64,000 nucleotides of DNA from Niastella sp966212235 (GTDB lineage Bacteria; Bacteroidota; Bacteroidia; Chitinophagales; Chitinophagaceae), in the NCBI GenBank assembly GCA_966212235.1, contig CBIHPP010000017.1, forward strand, positions 1 to 64,000, given 5' to 3'. Below the pieces are notes generated by a model. That model was not told the origin of the DNA, searched no databases, and saw nothing but the letters and a program-made list of their open reading frames with translations. Positions 35,525 to 44,864 of this stretch are shown here, one piece after another. Both the position numbers and the translations under genes were made by a program. The first letter of the stretch is position 1; every line of letters starts with the position of its first letter.

Positions 35525-37570
35525 ATGAAAAACAAGCGCATTGAATTTTTTTTCTTATTTATACTGGTATTCTTATTGAATTTTTCTTTGAAAGCGCAGG
35601 GATTGTATGTTGGCGCTAATTATCATCCTCATGATGATAAAAATCCGGAAAAAATAAAAAAGGATATTCAGCTGATGAAAGCTGCCGGATTGAATATTGT
35701 TCGAATGGGGCATTTAGCATGGGATAGCTATGAGCCTGCAGATGGAAAATATAACTTTGGCTGGTTCGATACAGTGATGAACAGGATGGGCGAGGCCGGC
35801 ATACAGGTGATCCTTGATATAGCCATTCGTCCGGCACCCATCTGGTTGCACCACAAATACCCTTCCATCGACCTTGTTGACGCCAATGGGGATGTGCAAT
35901 ATCCGAACCATCGTTACATGGATGATGTTGGCGATCCCAACTATCAAAAACATGCGGTACGATTTACCGATACGCTTACAAAGCGGTATGGCAAACATCC
36001 GGCATTGATTGCATTTGGTATAGACAACGAATCCGGCGATGGCCCCATTTCTTATTCCGAAACAGCCAGAAAAAGATTTATTACCTGGCTAAAGAAAAAA
36101 TATACCACCACTGGCAAATTAAATGAAACATGGGCAACGCAACGGTGGTCGAGAAGGATCAATCAATTTGAAGAAATTGGCTTTCCCGTATCCGGAACAA
36201 TGACTGGTGCACCTGAACGAATGCTTGATCACAGGCGTTTTGTTTCTGATGAGATCAACCAGCTTCTTTTTAAAATTATCGATAAGGTAAATAAGAACGC
36301 CCCCCACGCATTGGTAAATACCAATGCGTGGTTCTATAGCCCGTTGAAATATTTTGATTATACGCAGATTGCTTATTCAGGCAAAATGACCCGCGAGGGC
36401 TGTGGTTTTTACCCTGGGAATTCTTTAACTACCAACTGGGGCATAATGAGCGCCTTGTTTGGAATTTCAAGAATTCAATTTGAAAGCACTAATCCTTTTT
36501 GGTGCAGCGAATTTACCACTATGACAGCTGTTCCTAATTCCATTAGGAAATCGGCTTATGCAACGTTAATGTACGGAAATCAAATGGTATGCGGATGGAC
36601 CTGGCAAAGCATGCACGCCGGCGAAGAACAGTATCTGCAGGGAATGGTTGACTGGGATGGAATTCCCAATCGCAAATATGATGAATACAAAAAGATCGCC
36701 GCTGAGTTTAAAAAGATCGGGCAATATTTTCCTTATAAATTGCAGGCTGAAATAGGATTGGCCTACTCATTTCCTGCACAGATAGCAAGCGCTTATTTTC
36801 CTGAACAACACGATAACCAACTGCAAACCTGCTTTGATCTGTTTTATTACCGCAACATGGATGCACGGGTTATAGACATCAGCAAAAGTTCATTGAACTA
36901 TAAATTATTGTTTGTACCTGGTATTGCTGTGATGGATGAGGTAACTGCTGCCAGGGTTCGCGACTTTGTAAAAAATGGCGGCACAGTTGTGATGACAGGT
37001 AATTCAGCTGTTGTTGATGAAACAGGAAAAGTTTTTGCATCTACACGCCCGGGCCGCCTGAGCGATGTGTTTGGCATTCGTGTAGCAAGCTACGAAGAAA
37101 CAGAAACGATGAATGAAATATCCAGAAAATCATTCAAAGGCAAAACGATTGAGGTTATGTATAAAGAGAAAACGATCAAATCTGAATCTACAAGATTTGA
37201 TGTTATCGAACCAAAAGGAGCTGATGTTCTTGCAAGCCTTACGAGTTTGGATAAAGACTATCCAATCATCACTTCCAATAAATATGGTAAAGGAAAAGCC
37301 ATTTATATCGGGCTTCCTGCAAAAGGGGAATTCTTAAACCCATTACTTGATGATCTCATCAGCGAACTTTCCATAAAAAAAGGGCCAGAGGCGCCATCAG
37401 GCGTTATGGCAAGACAGATCGATAACAATCACGTACTGTACCTGAACATAAGTGGGGAAGCTAAGGAAATACAGATGAAAAGGAACGCAAGAAGCATTCT
37501 TCTGGATAAGGAGTACAATGGAAACTTTACGATAGCACCTTATGAACCTGAGTTTATCGAATTAAAATGA
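35525..37570 (+). CDS. GH42 beta-galactosidase
   Basis: This 681-residue enzyme has a signal peptide ending SLKAQ. The ATG at 35525 lies one base after the GH44 stop, suggesting translational coupling. GH42 features: GLYVGANYHPHDD, AGLNIVRMGHLAWDSYEP, acid/base Glu 169 in GIDNES, KYTTTGKLNETWAT, nucleophile Glu 329 in FWCSEFTT, and the trimerisation-type domain (about 400-600) with VPGIAVMDE and FVKNGGTVVMTGNSA. It should release terminal beta-galactose from side chains. Having a signal peptide, it is probably periplasmic, whereas many GH42 enzymes are cytoplasmic. Confidence 0.93.
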   Translation: MKNKRIEFFFLFILVFLLNFSLKAQGLYVGANYHPHDDKNPEKIKKDIQLMKAAGLNIVRMGHLAWDSYEPADGKYNFGWFDTVMNRMGEAGIQVILDIAIRPAPIWLHHKYPSIDLVDANGDVQYPNHRYMDDVGDPNYQKHAVRFTDTLTKRYGKHPALIAFGIDNESGDGPISYSETARKRFITWLKKKYTTTGKLNETWATQRWSRRINQFEEIGFPVSGTMTGAPERMLDHRRFVSDEINQLLFKIIDKVNKNAPHALVNTNAWFYSPLKYFDYTQIAYSGKMTREGCGFYPGNSLTTNWGIMSALFGISRIQFESTNPFWCSEFTTMTAVPNSIRKSAYATLMYGNQMVCGWTWQSMHAGEEQYLQGMVDWDGIPNRKYDEYKKIAAEFKKIGQYFPYKLQAEIGLAYSFPAQIASAYFPEQHDNQLQTCFDLFYYRNMDARVIDISKSSLNYKLLFVPGIAVMDEVTAARVRDFVKNGGTVVMTGNSAVVDETGKVFASTRPGRLSDVFGIRVASYEETETMNEISRKSFKGKTIEVMYKEKTIKSESTRFDVIEPKGADVLASLTSLDKDYPIITSNKYGKGKAIYIGLPAKGEFLNPLLDDLISELSIKKGPEAPSGVMARQIDNNHVLYLNISGEAKEIQMKRNARSILLDKEYNGNFTIAPYEPEFIELK

Positions 37571-37597
37571 GTCATTGACCAATATTGAAAAAAAGTT

Positions 37598-40063
37598 ATG
37601 AACCGGACATTTGAGCGTGTGATCGTTTTTTCAGGAATGCTATTTTCCCTGCTGCAGGTTCCTGTCAATGGCAAAACGCAGGATAAACAACAAACGGCCA
37701 AACCAACCAGAAGCAGGGATTGCTTTGATGAGCGTTGGCTGTTCCATAAAGGCGATATCGCTATGAAGCAGGCTGTAAAGGCTGGTGGCCAGGGTATATT
37801 GACAGATGCCCATGTGAAAATAATAACCACAAAGGACACAACGATTAACTACGACGATGTTAACAGTTCTACTGTATTATATCCTAACGACTGGCAACAG
37901 GTAAATTGTCCGCACGACTGGGTGGTTGAAAATTCTTTTGTAAATGACAACTCATTGGGAAGTCAGCCGGCGGGCAATGGATATCTGCCTACGGGTATCG
38001 GTTTTTACAGAAAAGAATTTGAAATTCAGGAAGCAGACAAAGGGAAAAAAATAACTATTGAATTTGACGGTGTTTTCAGGAACAGCACCGTTTGGGTGAA
38101 TGGCCATTTGATCGGTAATCATCAAAGTGGTTACACACCAGTTAACTACGACCTGACGGATGTAGTACGTTATGGCAACGAAGGAAAAAATGTCATTTTG
38201 GTAAAAGTAGATGCCAGCGAACCTGAAGGCTGGTGGTACGAAGGCGGTGGCATTTACAGGCATGTGTGGCTTATTAAAACTGACAGGTTACATGTTGACA
38301 GGTTTGGCACTTATATAACTACACCATCTGTTTCTTCCAATGAAGCTGTAGTTAACATAAAAACCACCTTGAAGAATGAATATAGGGTGGCTAAAAATGT
38401 TACCCTTGTTTCAAAAATCATAAATAGCAAAGGTGTCGTGTTGGATACCGAAACTTCATCTCAAGAAATGGAACCATTCAGTACCATTGACATTGAACAA
38501 AAGGGAACGATACAACAACCATTGCTTTGGTGGCCGGAAACACCTAACCTTTATAAAGTACAAACCGAGGTGATTGATAATGGAAATATGATTGACAGGT
38601 ATCAAACTACTTTTGGTGTACGTACCGTCGACATCAATCGTAATGGCGTCTTTCTGAATGGCAAACTGTATCCTGTTAAAGGTACAGCCAATCACCAGGA
38701 TTTTGCAGGGATAGGTGTTGCCCTTCCCGATAAAATAAATGAATATAAATTAAAGCTGCTTAAAGAAATGGGAAGTAATGCTTACCGCAGCGCCCATCAT
38801 CCGCCTACTCCGGAACTTCTTGATATGTGCGACAGTATAGGATTGCTTGTGCTGGACGAAAACCGTTTTTTGAGCAGCACGGAAGAAGGATTAAAGGATT
38901 TAACGACTATGCTGTACCGCGACCGGAATCATCCTTCCATATTTATGTGGTCAATGGAAAATGAAGAATGGATCCAGGGTTCCGTTACAGGATCGAGGAT
39001 CCTTTCAACAATGGTTGAAACAACGCATAGAATTGACCATACCCGAAAGGTGACTGCTGCTATGAACCATGCCCGTAATGATGGAGGTTATGCCGATGTA
39101 TTGGATGTAGTTGGATATAATTATGGTGATAAGGGATTGGCCTATGTGAAAGATCATGAAAACTACCCACAGCGTATAACCTTCTGCACAGAATCTACCA
39201 GTTTCGTTTCTACCCGCGGAGAATATGAAAATAATTGGGGAAAAGGCTATGTCTCCAACCTTACCAAATGGGAACCGAACTGGGGACCATTTCCAGGCGA
39301 AGATTGGGAGGATGTGGTAAAATATCCTTTCCTGGGTGGCACATTCGTGTGGAGCGGTTTCGATTACAGAGGTGAACCAACTCCTTATCGCTGGCCTTGT
39401 GTTTCTTCGCATTTCGGCATTATGGATATCTGCGGTTTTCCAAAAGACGGATACTATGCTTATAAAGCAGCCTGGGCTAATGAACCCGTAGCTCATTTAT
39501 TTCCACATTGGAACTGGCCGGGTAAAGAAAGCAAGCGGGTCAATGTGCAATGTTATACCAATTGCGAAGAAGTGGAATTGTTTCTCAATGGTAAAAGCTA
39601 TGGAAAAAAGAAAGCCATTTCTTTTAAAAAGCTTGACTGGGAACTTGTTTATCAACCCGGTAAACTCGAAGCACGGGGATATAAAAAAGGAAAATTAGTT
39701 ACTAAAGATATAGTGGAAACAACGACAGCACCTGCACAGGTAAGTTTGAACAGCGACTGTGATCAACTCAAAGCAGATGGCTGTGATGTTGCTGTGATCA
39801 GGGTAGCCATTAAAGATGCAAAGGGCCGCGTGGTGCCAACGGCCGATGACCTGGTGAAATTCTCAATAGAAGGACCTGGAAAGATAATTGGTACGGGTAA
39901 TGGTGATCCCAGCAGTCATGAGCCTGATAAAGCAAGCCAGCGCAAAGCCTTTAATGGATTTTGCCTGGTACTCGTTCAAACTGATAAAACCCCGGGTGCA
40001 ATCCGGTTAAAAGCAACATCAGGAACATTGAAGGATACCGAGGTGGTTCTCCAATCAAAATAA
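37598..40063 (+). CDS. GH2 beta-galactosidase-type enzyme
   Basis: This 821-residue exported protein has a hydrophobic leader ending near NGKTQ. Layout: sugar-binding jelly roll (about 45-250; GIGFYRKEFEI, VFRNSTVWVNGHLIGNH, WWYEGGGIYRHVWL), immunoglobulin-like domain (about 255-365), TIM barrel (about 370-660) and C-terminal Ig/DUF4982-like domains. Acid/base Glu 456 lies in WSMENEEW (Glu replaces the common Gly before Asn-Glu) and nucleophile Glu 532 in FCTESTS. It is expected to remove beta-linked galactose, or another GH2 substrate, from oligosaccharides in the periplasm. It is 27 bp after GH42 and differs clearly in sequence from the second GH2 at 57921. Confidence 0.92.
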   Translation: MNRTFERVIVFSGMLFSLLQVPVNGKTQDKQQTAKPTRSRDCFDERWLFHKGDIAMKQAVKAGGQGILTDAHVKIITTKDTTINYDDVNSSTVLYPNDWQQVNCPHDWVVENSFVNDNSLGSQPAGNGYLPTGIGFYRKEFEIQEADKGKKITIEFDGVFRNSTVWVNGHLIGNHQSGYTPVNYDLTDVVRYGNEGKNVILVKVDASEPEGWWYEGGGIYRHVWLIKTDRLHVDRFGTYITTPSVSSNEAVVNIKTTLKNEYRVAKNVTLVSKIINSKGVVLDTETSSQEMEPFSTIDIEQKGTIQQPLLWWPETPNLYKVQTEVIDNGNMIDRYQTTFGVRTVDINRNGVFLNGKLYPVKGTANHQDFAGIGVALPDKINEYKLKLLKEMGSNAYRSAHHPPTPELLDMCDSIGLLVLDENRFLSSTEEGLKDLTTMLYRDRNHPSIFMWSMENEEWIQGSVTGSRILSTMVETTHRIDHTRKVTAAMNHARNDGGYADVLDVVGYNYGDKGLAYVKDHENYPQRITFCTESTSFVSTRGEYENNWGKGYVSNLTKWEPNWGPFPGEDWEDVVKYPFLGGTFVWSGFDYRGEPTPYRWPCVSSHFGIMDICGFPKDGYYAYKAAWANEPVAHLFPHWNWPGKESKRVNVQCYTNCEEVELFLNGKSYGKKKAISFKKLDWELVYQPGKLEARGYKKGKLVTKDIVETTTAPAQVSLNSDCDQLKADGCDVAVIRVAIKDAKGRVVPTADDLVKFSIEGPGKIIGTGNGDPSSHEPDKASQRKAFNGFCLVLVQTDKTPGAIRLKATSGTLKDTEVVLQSK

Positions 40064-40098
40064 CATATCTATATTTACCGATAAAGCGAAAGCGACGA

Positions 40099-42474
40099 AT
40101 GGATAAAACAAAAGCAACAATTATTGCGCTTGTCTTTCTGCTGCCGGTGTTATGGCCGGCATGTACGTTTTCGCAAACGAACCTGTACGTATCCATCAAA
40201 GGAAACGATGCCGGTTCGGGAACACGCAATCATCCATTTGCTACCCTACACAAGGCCGTTGAAACAGCCCGAAAAACCGCCGGCCCGGTAATCATTAAAC
40301 TCTTCGGCGGTACTTATCATATAACGCGGCCCATTGTGTTTACACCCGATGATGCCAGAAAAGCAAACGGACCACTTACTATAACAAGCGTCGAAAATCA
40401 GCAAGTAATTATCAGTGGCGGGGCGCCATTATCCAATTTGAGCTGGAAAAAATATAAGAACGGTATTTGGCAAACTACAATCCATCAGCACCTGATCTTT
40501 GATGAATTGTTCGTCAACGGTCAATTACAACGGATGGCCCGCTATCCCAATTTCGACTCCACCGCCCGTTTTTTAGGCGGAACGGCTGCGGATGCTATCA
40601 GCAAAGAAAGGATTGCCCAATGGAGATCGCCTGAAGGTGGTTATGTACATGCTTTACACCGTTCTGAATGGGGCGATTTTCATTATCGCATTACAGCAAA
40701 AAACGACCGGAACGAGCTGGGGCTTGAAGGAGGCTGGCAAAACAACCGCCGGATGGGAATGCACGACAAACACCGTTTTGTTGAAAATATTTTTGAAGAG
40801 TTGGACGCTGTTAACGAATGGTTTTACGATCAAAAAACAAAAACGCTTTATTATTATTGTCCCGACAATATTGATATCAGGACCGCAACATTTGAAACGC
40901 CGCAAATCGCTCATTTATTTGAATTCAGGGGTTCTGAAAAAAAGCAGGTAAGCAATATCACCATCGAAGGGTTGACGCTTACGCAAACGTTGCGAACATT
41001 CATGCAGAATAAGGAACCCCTGCTTCGCAGCGATTGGACCATTTACCGCGGCGGAGCTGTGTGCTATGAAGGTGCGGTCAATTGCACTATTAAAAATTGT
41101 ACACTCACTAACCTGGGCGGCAATGCCATCATCTTTAATAAGTTTAACCGGAAGAATGAAGTATCAGGTTGCCTGATTACAAAGATTGGGGCCAGTGCTG
41201 TTTGTTTCGTTGGTGATCCGGAGGCAGTGCGTTCCCCAAGTTTTGAATACAACGAATTCGTGCCCCTGGCACAAATGGATCGTACGCCAGGCCCTAAAAC
41301 AAATAATTATCCGGCAGACTGCAAGGTCAATGATAACCTCCTATTTGACCTGGGTGTGGTAGAAAAACAATCGACGGGTGTTGAGCTTTCTATGTGCCAA
41401 AGCATTACTGTTAGCCATAACGCTATTTACGACGTTCCACGTGCAGGGATAAATGTGAGTGAGGGTACCTGGGGCGGGCATGTCATCGAGTACAACGACG
41501 TTTTCAATACGGTAAAGGAAAGTGGCGATCATGGCTCCTTTAATTCATGGGGCCGTGACCGTTACTGGCATCCTGACAAACGGGTGCTGGATTCCATGGT
41601 GTCAAACAACTTTGAACTTGCATTGCTCGATGTGGTTAAGCCGATCATCATCCGCAACAACCGAATGCGTTGCGATCATGGTTGGGATATCGATCTTGAT
41701 GACGGCTCCAGTAACTATATTATTAACAACAACCTTTGTTTGAATGGCGGTATAAAATTGCGCGAAGGCGTGAACCGCGTTGTTGAGAACAACATCATGA
41801 TCAATAATTCATTTCATCCGCATGTATGGTTTCGCAACAGCAATGATGTATTCAGGCATAATGTCGTTTCATCCTCGTACATGCCGATCCGCATTGCTGT
41901 TTGGGGAAAAGAAACCGATTATAATGTTTTCCCCGATTCGGTTTCTCTTAAAGCAGCATGGGACCAGGGAACAGATAAACATTCGGTGTGCGGTAAACTG
42001 GATTTTGTGGATCCTACAAACGGCGATTTTCGGTTAAAAGATGGTTCTGTTGCTTTTACAACCGGGTTTAAAAATTTTGCCATGGACAGCTTTGGCGTTG
42101 TTTCGCCCCGGTTGAAAGCATTGGCTAAAAAACCATTATTGCCTGTTGTTATGGCACTTGACAAGGTAAACGATGACCAGGTGATTGATTTTATGGGAGC
42201 CAAAGTAAAGAACCTCGCTACGCAAGGCGAACGTTCGGCAACGGGAATGGACGATACCAGAGGCGTGTTGGTGATGGAGGTGGCCCCCGGTTCAGGCGCC
42301 GCACCATTTTTGCAGGCAAACGATGTGATCCTGTCTTTCAATGGTGCCAGGGTGAACAATCTCCGCGACCTGCTCGAAGCTAGACGGTCGGTCATAGGAT
42401 CAGGTACGAACGTATTGATCTTTCGTAACCAGAAAGAGATGATACTGCACGTTGAACTGAACGGCGGGAATTAA
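40099..42474 (+). CDS. Right-handed beta-helix enzyme, GH141-like, with C-terminal PDZ domain
   Basis: This 791-residue protein has a signal peptide ending TFSQ. The N-terminal part has the opening LYVSIKGNDAGSGTRNHPFATLHKAVETAR and an irregular parallel beta-helix through about residue 630 (VSNITIEGLTLTQ, CTIKNCTLTNLGGNAI, GWDIDLDDGSSNYIINNN). Residues about 690-790 form a PDZ-type domain (RGVLVMEVAPGSGAAPFLQANDVILSFNG). This layout matches GH141 (founder BT1002, an alpha-L-fucosidase on pectic RG-II; a xylanase member is also known). The assignment is by overall pattern, so the activity remains open; a fucose- or xylose-linked substrate would fit the locus. It is co-transcribed with GH2 and GH29. 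Confidence 0.75.
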   Translation: MDKTKATIIALVFLLPVLWPACTFSQTNLYVSIKGNDAGSGTRNHPFATLHKAVETARKTAGPVIIKLFGGTYHITRPIVFTPDDARKANGPLTITSVENQQVIISGGAPLSNLSWKKYKNGIWQTTIHQHLIFDELFVNGQLQRMARYPNFDSTARFLGGTAADAISKERIAQWRSPEGGYVHALHRSEWGDFHYRITAKNDRNELGLEGGWQNNRRMGMHDKHRFVENIFEELDAVNEWFYDQKTKTLYYYCPDNIDIRTATFETPQIAHLFEFRGSEKKQVSNITIEGLTLTQTLRTFMQNKEPLLRSDWTIYRGGAVCYEGAVNCTIKNCTLTNLGGNAIIFNKFNRKNEVSGCLITKIGASAVCFVGDPEAVRSPSFEYNEFVPLAQMDRTPGPKTNNYPADCKVNDNLLFDLGVVEKQSTGVELSMCQSITVSHNAIYDVPRAGINVSEGTWGGHVIEYNDVFNTVKESGDHGSFNSWGRDRYWHPDKRVLDSMVSNNFELALLDVVKPIIIRNNRMRCDHGWDIDLDDGSSNYIINNNLCLNGGIKLREGVNRVVENNIMINNSFHPHVWFRNSNDVFRHNVVSSSYMPIRIAVWGKETDYNVFPDSVSLKAAWDQGTDKHSVCGKLDFVDPTNGDFRLKDGSVAFTTGFKNFAMDSFGVVSPRLKALAKKPLLPVVMALDKVNDDQVIDFMGAKVKNLATQGERSATGMDDTRGVLVMEVAPGSGAAPFLQANDVILSFNGARVNNLRDLLEARRSVIGSGTNVLIFRNQKEMILHVELNGGN

Positions 42475-42524
42475 ACTAAAAAAATAACGGTCAAAGTGAA
42501 CAAGGTATGTTAAATGAAATATTT

Positions 42525-44606
42525 ATGGTAAAAAAGATCTTCTACGGACTCTTGTTGTCTTCATTTTTAATTGGTACATCTTATGCCCAGTCTGAGGCGC
42601 CAAAGCCATTTGGTCCTGTGCCAACGGATAATCAGATGAGATGGCAGGAAATGGAATATTATTCTTTCGTTCATTACTCATTGAACACATACACCGATCA
42701 GTCGTGGGGATATGGAAATGAAGATGTAAAGCTGTTCAATCCCGAAAAACTGGATTGCCGTCAGTGGGCGCGTATTTGCAAACAGGCAGGCATGAAGGGC
42801 GTCATAATAACGGCAAAGCACCACTGTGGTTTTTGCCTGTGGCCTTCCAAATACACGGAGTATTCCGTAAAAAATGCACCCTGGAAAAATGGCAAGGGCG
42901 ATGTGGTTCGCGAAATGGCCAATGCCTGTAAAGAATACGGTTTGAAATTAGGGATCTATTTGTCGCCCTGGGACCGGAACCATCCGGATTACGGAAAACC
43001 GGAATACATCACTTATTTCAGGAACCAGCTCACAGAATTGCTCACCAACTACGGACCCATTTTCGAAATATGGTTTGATGGCGCAAACGGGGGATCGGGT
43101 TATTATGGGGGGGCTAATGAAACACGTACAATAGACCGCACTACTTATTATGATTGGTCGAATACCTATAAACTGATACGCAAGCTGCAACCCAATATCG
43201 TGATATGGAATGACGGTGGTGACAGGGGAGACCTTCGCTGGGTTGGAACCGAAGCAGGTTATGTGGGAGAGACGAACTGGAGTTTATTAAATGCCAAAGG
43301 GGAGGTTTCCTGGGATATGTTGCATCATGGTTTGGAAAACGGCGATTCCTGGGTGCCTGCTGAGGTAAATACTTCCATCAGGCCGGAATGGTTCTACCAC
43401 CCCAGTGAAAATACCAGGGTGAAAACAGTGCCTCAATTAATGGATACTTACCATAATTCCATTGGGCGCAACGGTACATTGCTGCTCAACTTTCCGATCG
43501 ATACAAAAGGCCAGATTCATGAAAACGACGAAAAATCAGCACTTGCATTTGCCGGTGCCGTGAAAAACGCGTTTGCGGTGAATCTTGTTGCAAATACAAA
43601 AACAACAGCTTCGAACGTTCGTGGCAATTCAAAAGCGTTTGATGCAGCTAAGGCAATAGACGGTAATAAAAGTACCTATTGGACAACTGATGACAATATA
43701 ACAAAAGCTTCGCTGATCATTGATCTCGGCAAACCAACTACATTTAATTGTTTCCTGGTACAGGAATATATTCGTTTGGGTCAAAGAGTAAGATCCTTTA
43801 CCGTAGAAGCGTTTGTTGATGGAAACTGGAAAGAAACGGCAAAGGGCACCACCATCGGATATAAACGCTTGCTGCGATTTTCAAGTGTGAAGGCAACAAA
43901 GGTTCGATTCAGCATTACCGACTCAAAAGCCTGTCCTGTAATATCCAATATAGGTATTTATAATGCGCCGCAAATACTGGCAGCTCCTGCTATCATCAGA
44001 AATCAGGCTGGTGAAATGAAAATAACGCCGGTTGATGCAGAATCGGTTGTTTATTATACTTTGGACGGAAGTGTACCGACCACGAAATCAAAAAAATATA
44101 ACGGTCCTTTTCAAATACAGGGGAAACTGGAAATAAAGGCAATGGCTTACGATCATGCTTCCGGTAAAAGCAGCCCGGTTGCTCACGAAAAATTCGACAT
44201 TTCCCGGAAGGATTGGAAAATGATCGGATTGGACAATGAAAAGGCGTACGCGATCATAGATGGAGATCCATCCACTGCATGGCATCAGGCCAGCGATAAA
44301 AAAATGCCCGTTGATCTGGTCATTGATTTGGGCAGGGAAGAAAATGTAAGCGGTTTCCGGTACCTGCCAGATTCGGACATGTGGAATCCCGGCATCATTA
44401 CCAACTACCAGTTTTATGTTTCAGCGGATAATACAGCATGGAAGCTGGTAAGCCAGGGCGAATTCTCAAACATCAAAAACAACCCTTTATGGCAAACCAA
44501 AAAGTTTGCGACGGAAAAAGCCCGTTATATCAAATTGCGGGCATTGAATAATACGCAGGGCAATGATAACACGGGCTATGCGGAAGTAGATATTATTACG
44601 AACTAA
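42525..44606 (+). CDS. Multidomain GH29 alpha-L-fucosidase with two F5/8-type C domains
   Basis: This 693-residue enzyme starts at ATG 42525 (MVKKIFYGLLLSSFLIG leader; an in-frame ATG at 42507 would add an acidic stretch). The GH29 barrel (about 25-345) has MKGVIITAKHHCGFCLWPS, GIYLSPWDRNHP and nucleophile Asp 185 in IWFDGANG. An F5/8 type C (CBM32-like) domain (about 350-470), a chitobiase/FN3-like strand domain (about 475-555; YYTLDGSVPTTKS) and a second F5/8 domain (about 560-693) follow. Sequence and layout differ from the Tat-type GH29 at 17606 and suggest the subfamily that prefers branched fucosides (inference). Confidence 0.93.
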   Translation: MVKKIFYGLLLSSFLIGTSYAQSEAPKPFGPVPTDNQMRWQEMEYYSFVHYSLNTYTDQSWGYGNEDVKLFNPEKLDCRQWARICKQAGMKGVIITAKHHCGFCLWPSKYTEYSVKNAPWKNGKGDVVREMANACKEYGLKLGIYLSPWDRNHPDYGKPEYITYFRNQLTELLTNYGPIFEIWFDGANGGSGYYGGANETRTIDRTTYYDWSNTYKLIRKLQPNIVIWNDGGDRGDLRWVGTEAGYVGETNWSLLNAKGEVSWDMLHHGLENGDSWVPAEVNTSIRPEWFYHPSENTRVKTVPQLMDTYHNSIGRNGTLLLNFPIDTKGQIHENDEKSALAFAGAVKNAFAVNLVANTKTTASNVRGNSKAFDAAKAIDGNKSTYWTTDDNITKASLIIDLGKPTTFNCFLVQEYIRLGQRVRSFTVEAFVDGNWKETAKGTTIGYKRLLRFSSVKATKVRFSITDSKACPVISNIGIYNAPQILAAPAIIRNQAGEMKITPVDAESVVYYTLDGSVPTTKSKKYNGPFQIQGKLEIKAMAYDHASGKSSPVAHEKFDISRKDWKMIGLDNEKAYAIIDGDPSTAWHQASDKKMPVDLVIDLGREENVSGFRYLPDSDMWNPGIITNYQFYVSADNTAWKLVSQGEFSNIKNNPLWQTKKFATEKARYIKLRALNNTQGNDNTGYAEVDIITN

Positions 44607-44864
44607 CTGGTATTTTATTAGGGTTCTTAGGGCAGTAAAAAAAAGAATATGTAACATGTTAATAGGCCGGTTGTCACCAGGCAATTTGCAAATACGATAA
44701 AGCGTATGAATAACAAGTATTAGACATAACCCTTAGGCTAAAGCTATCTTGTATAGAATCTTACAGCGGTCCTTTTTGGAAGTTTTGGGAATCAAATTAG
44801 GTTATAATTGTATCATGTACACTTCAACGTGAAGAACATTTATTAACCAAAACGATTTGCCATA
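44607..44864 (+). promoter_or_regulatory. Intergenic region before the second SusC, probable promoter
   Basis: This 258-bp gap lacks the 22-bp repeat operator. It holds a 10-bp palindrome TAACATGTTA (44652-44661), a short dyad CTTCA-ACG-TGAAG (44822-44834) and a TATAATTG near 44804 that is one base from TAnnTTTG. No terminator hairpin with a T-run was seen after the GH29 gene. The second SusC/SusD set is therefore probably under separate control. Confidence 0.35.
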
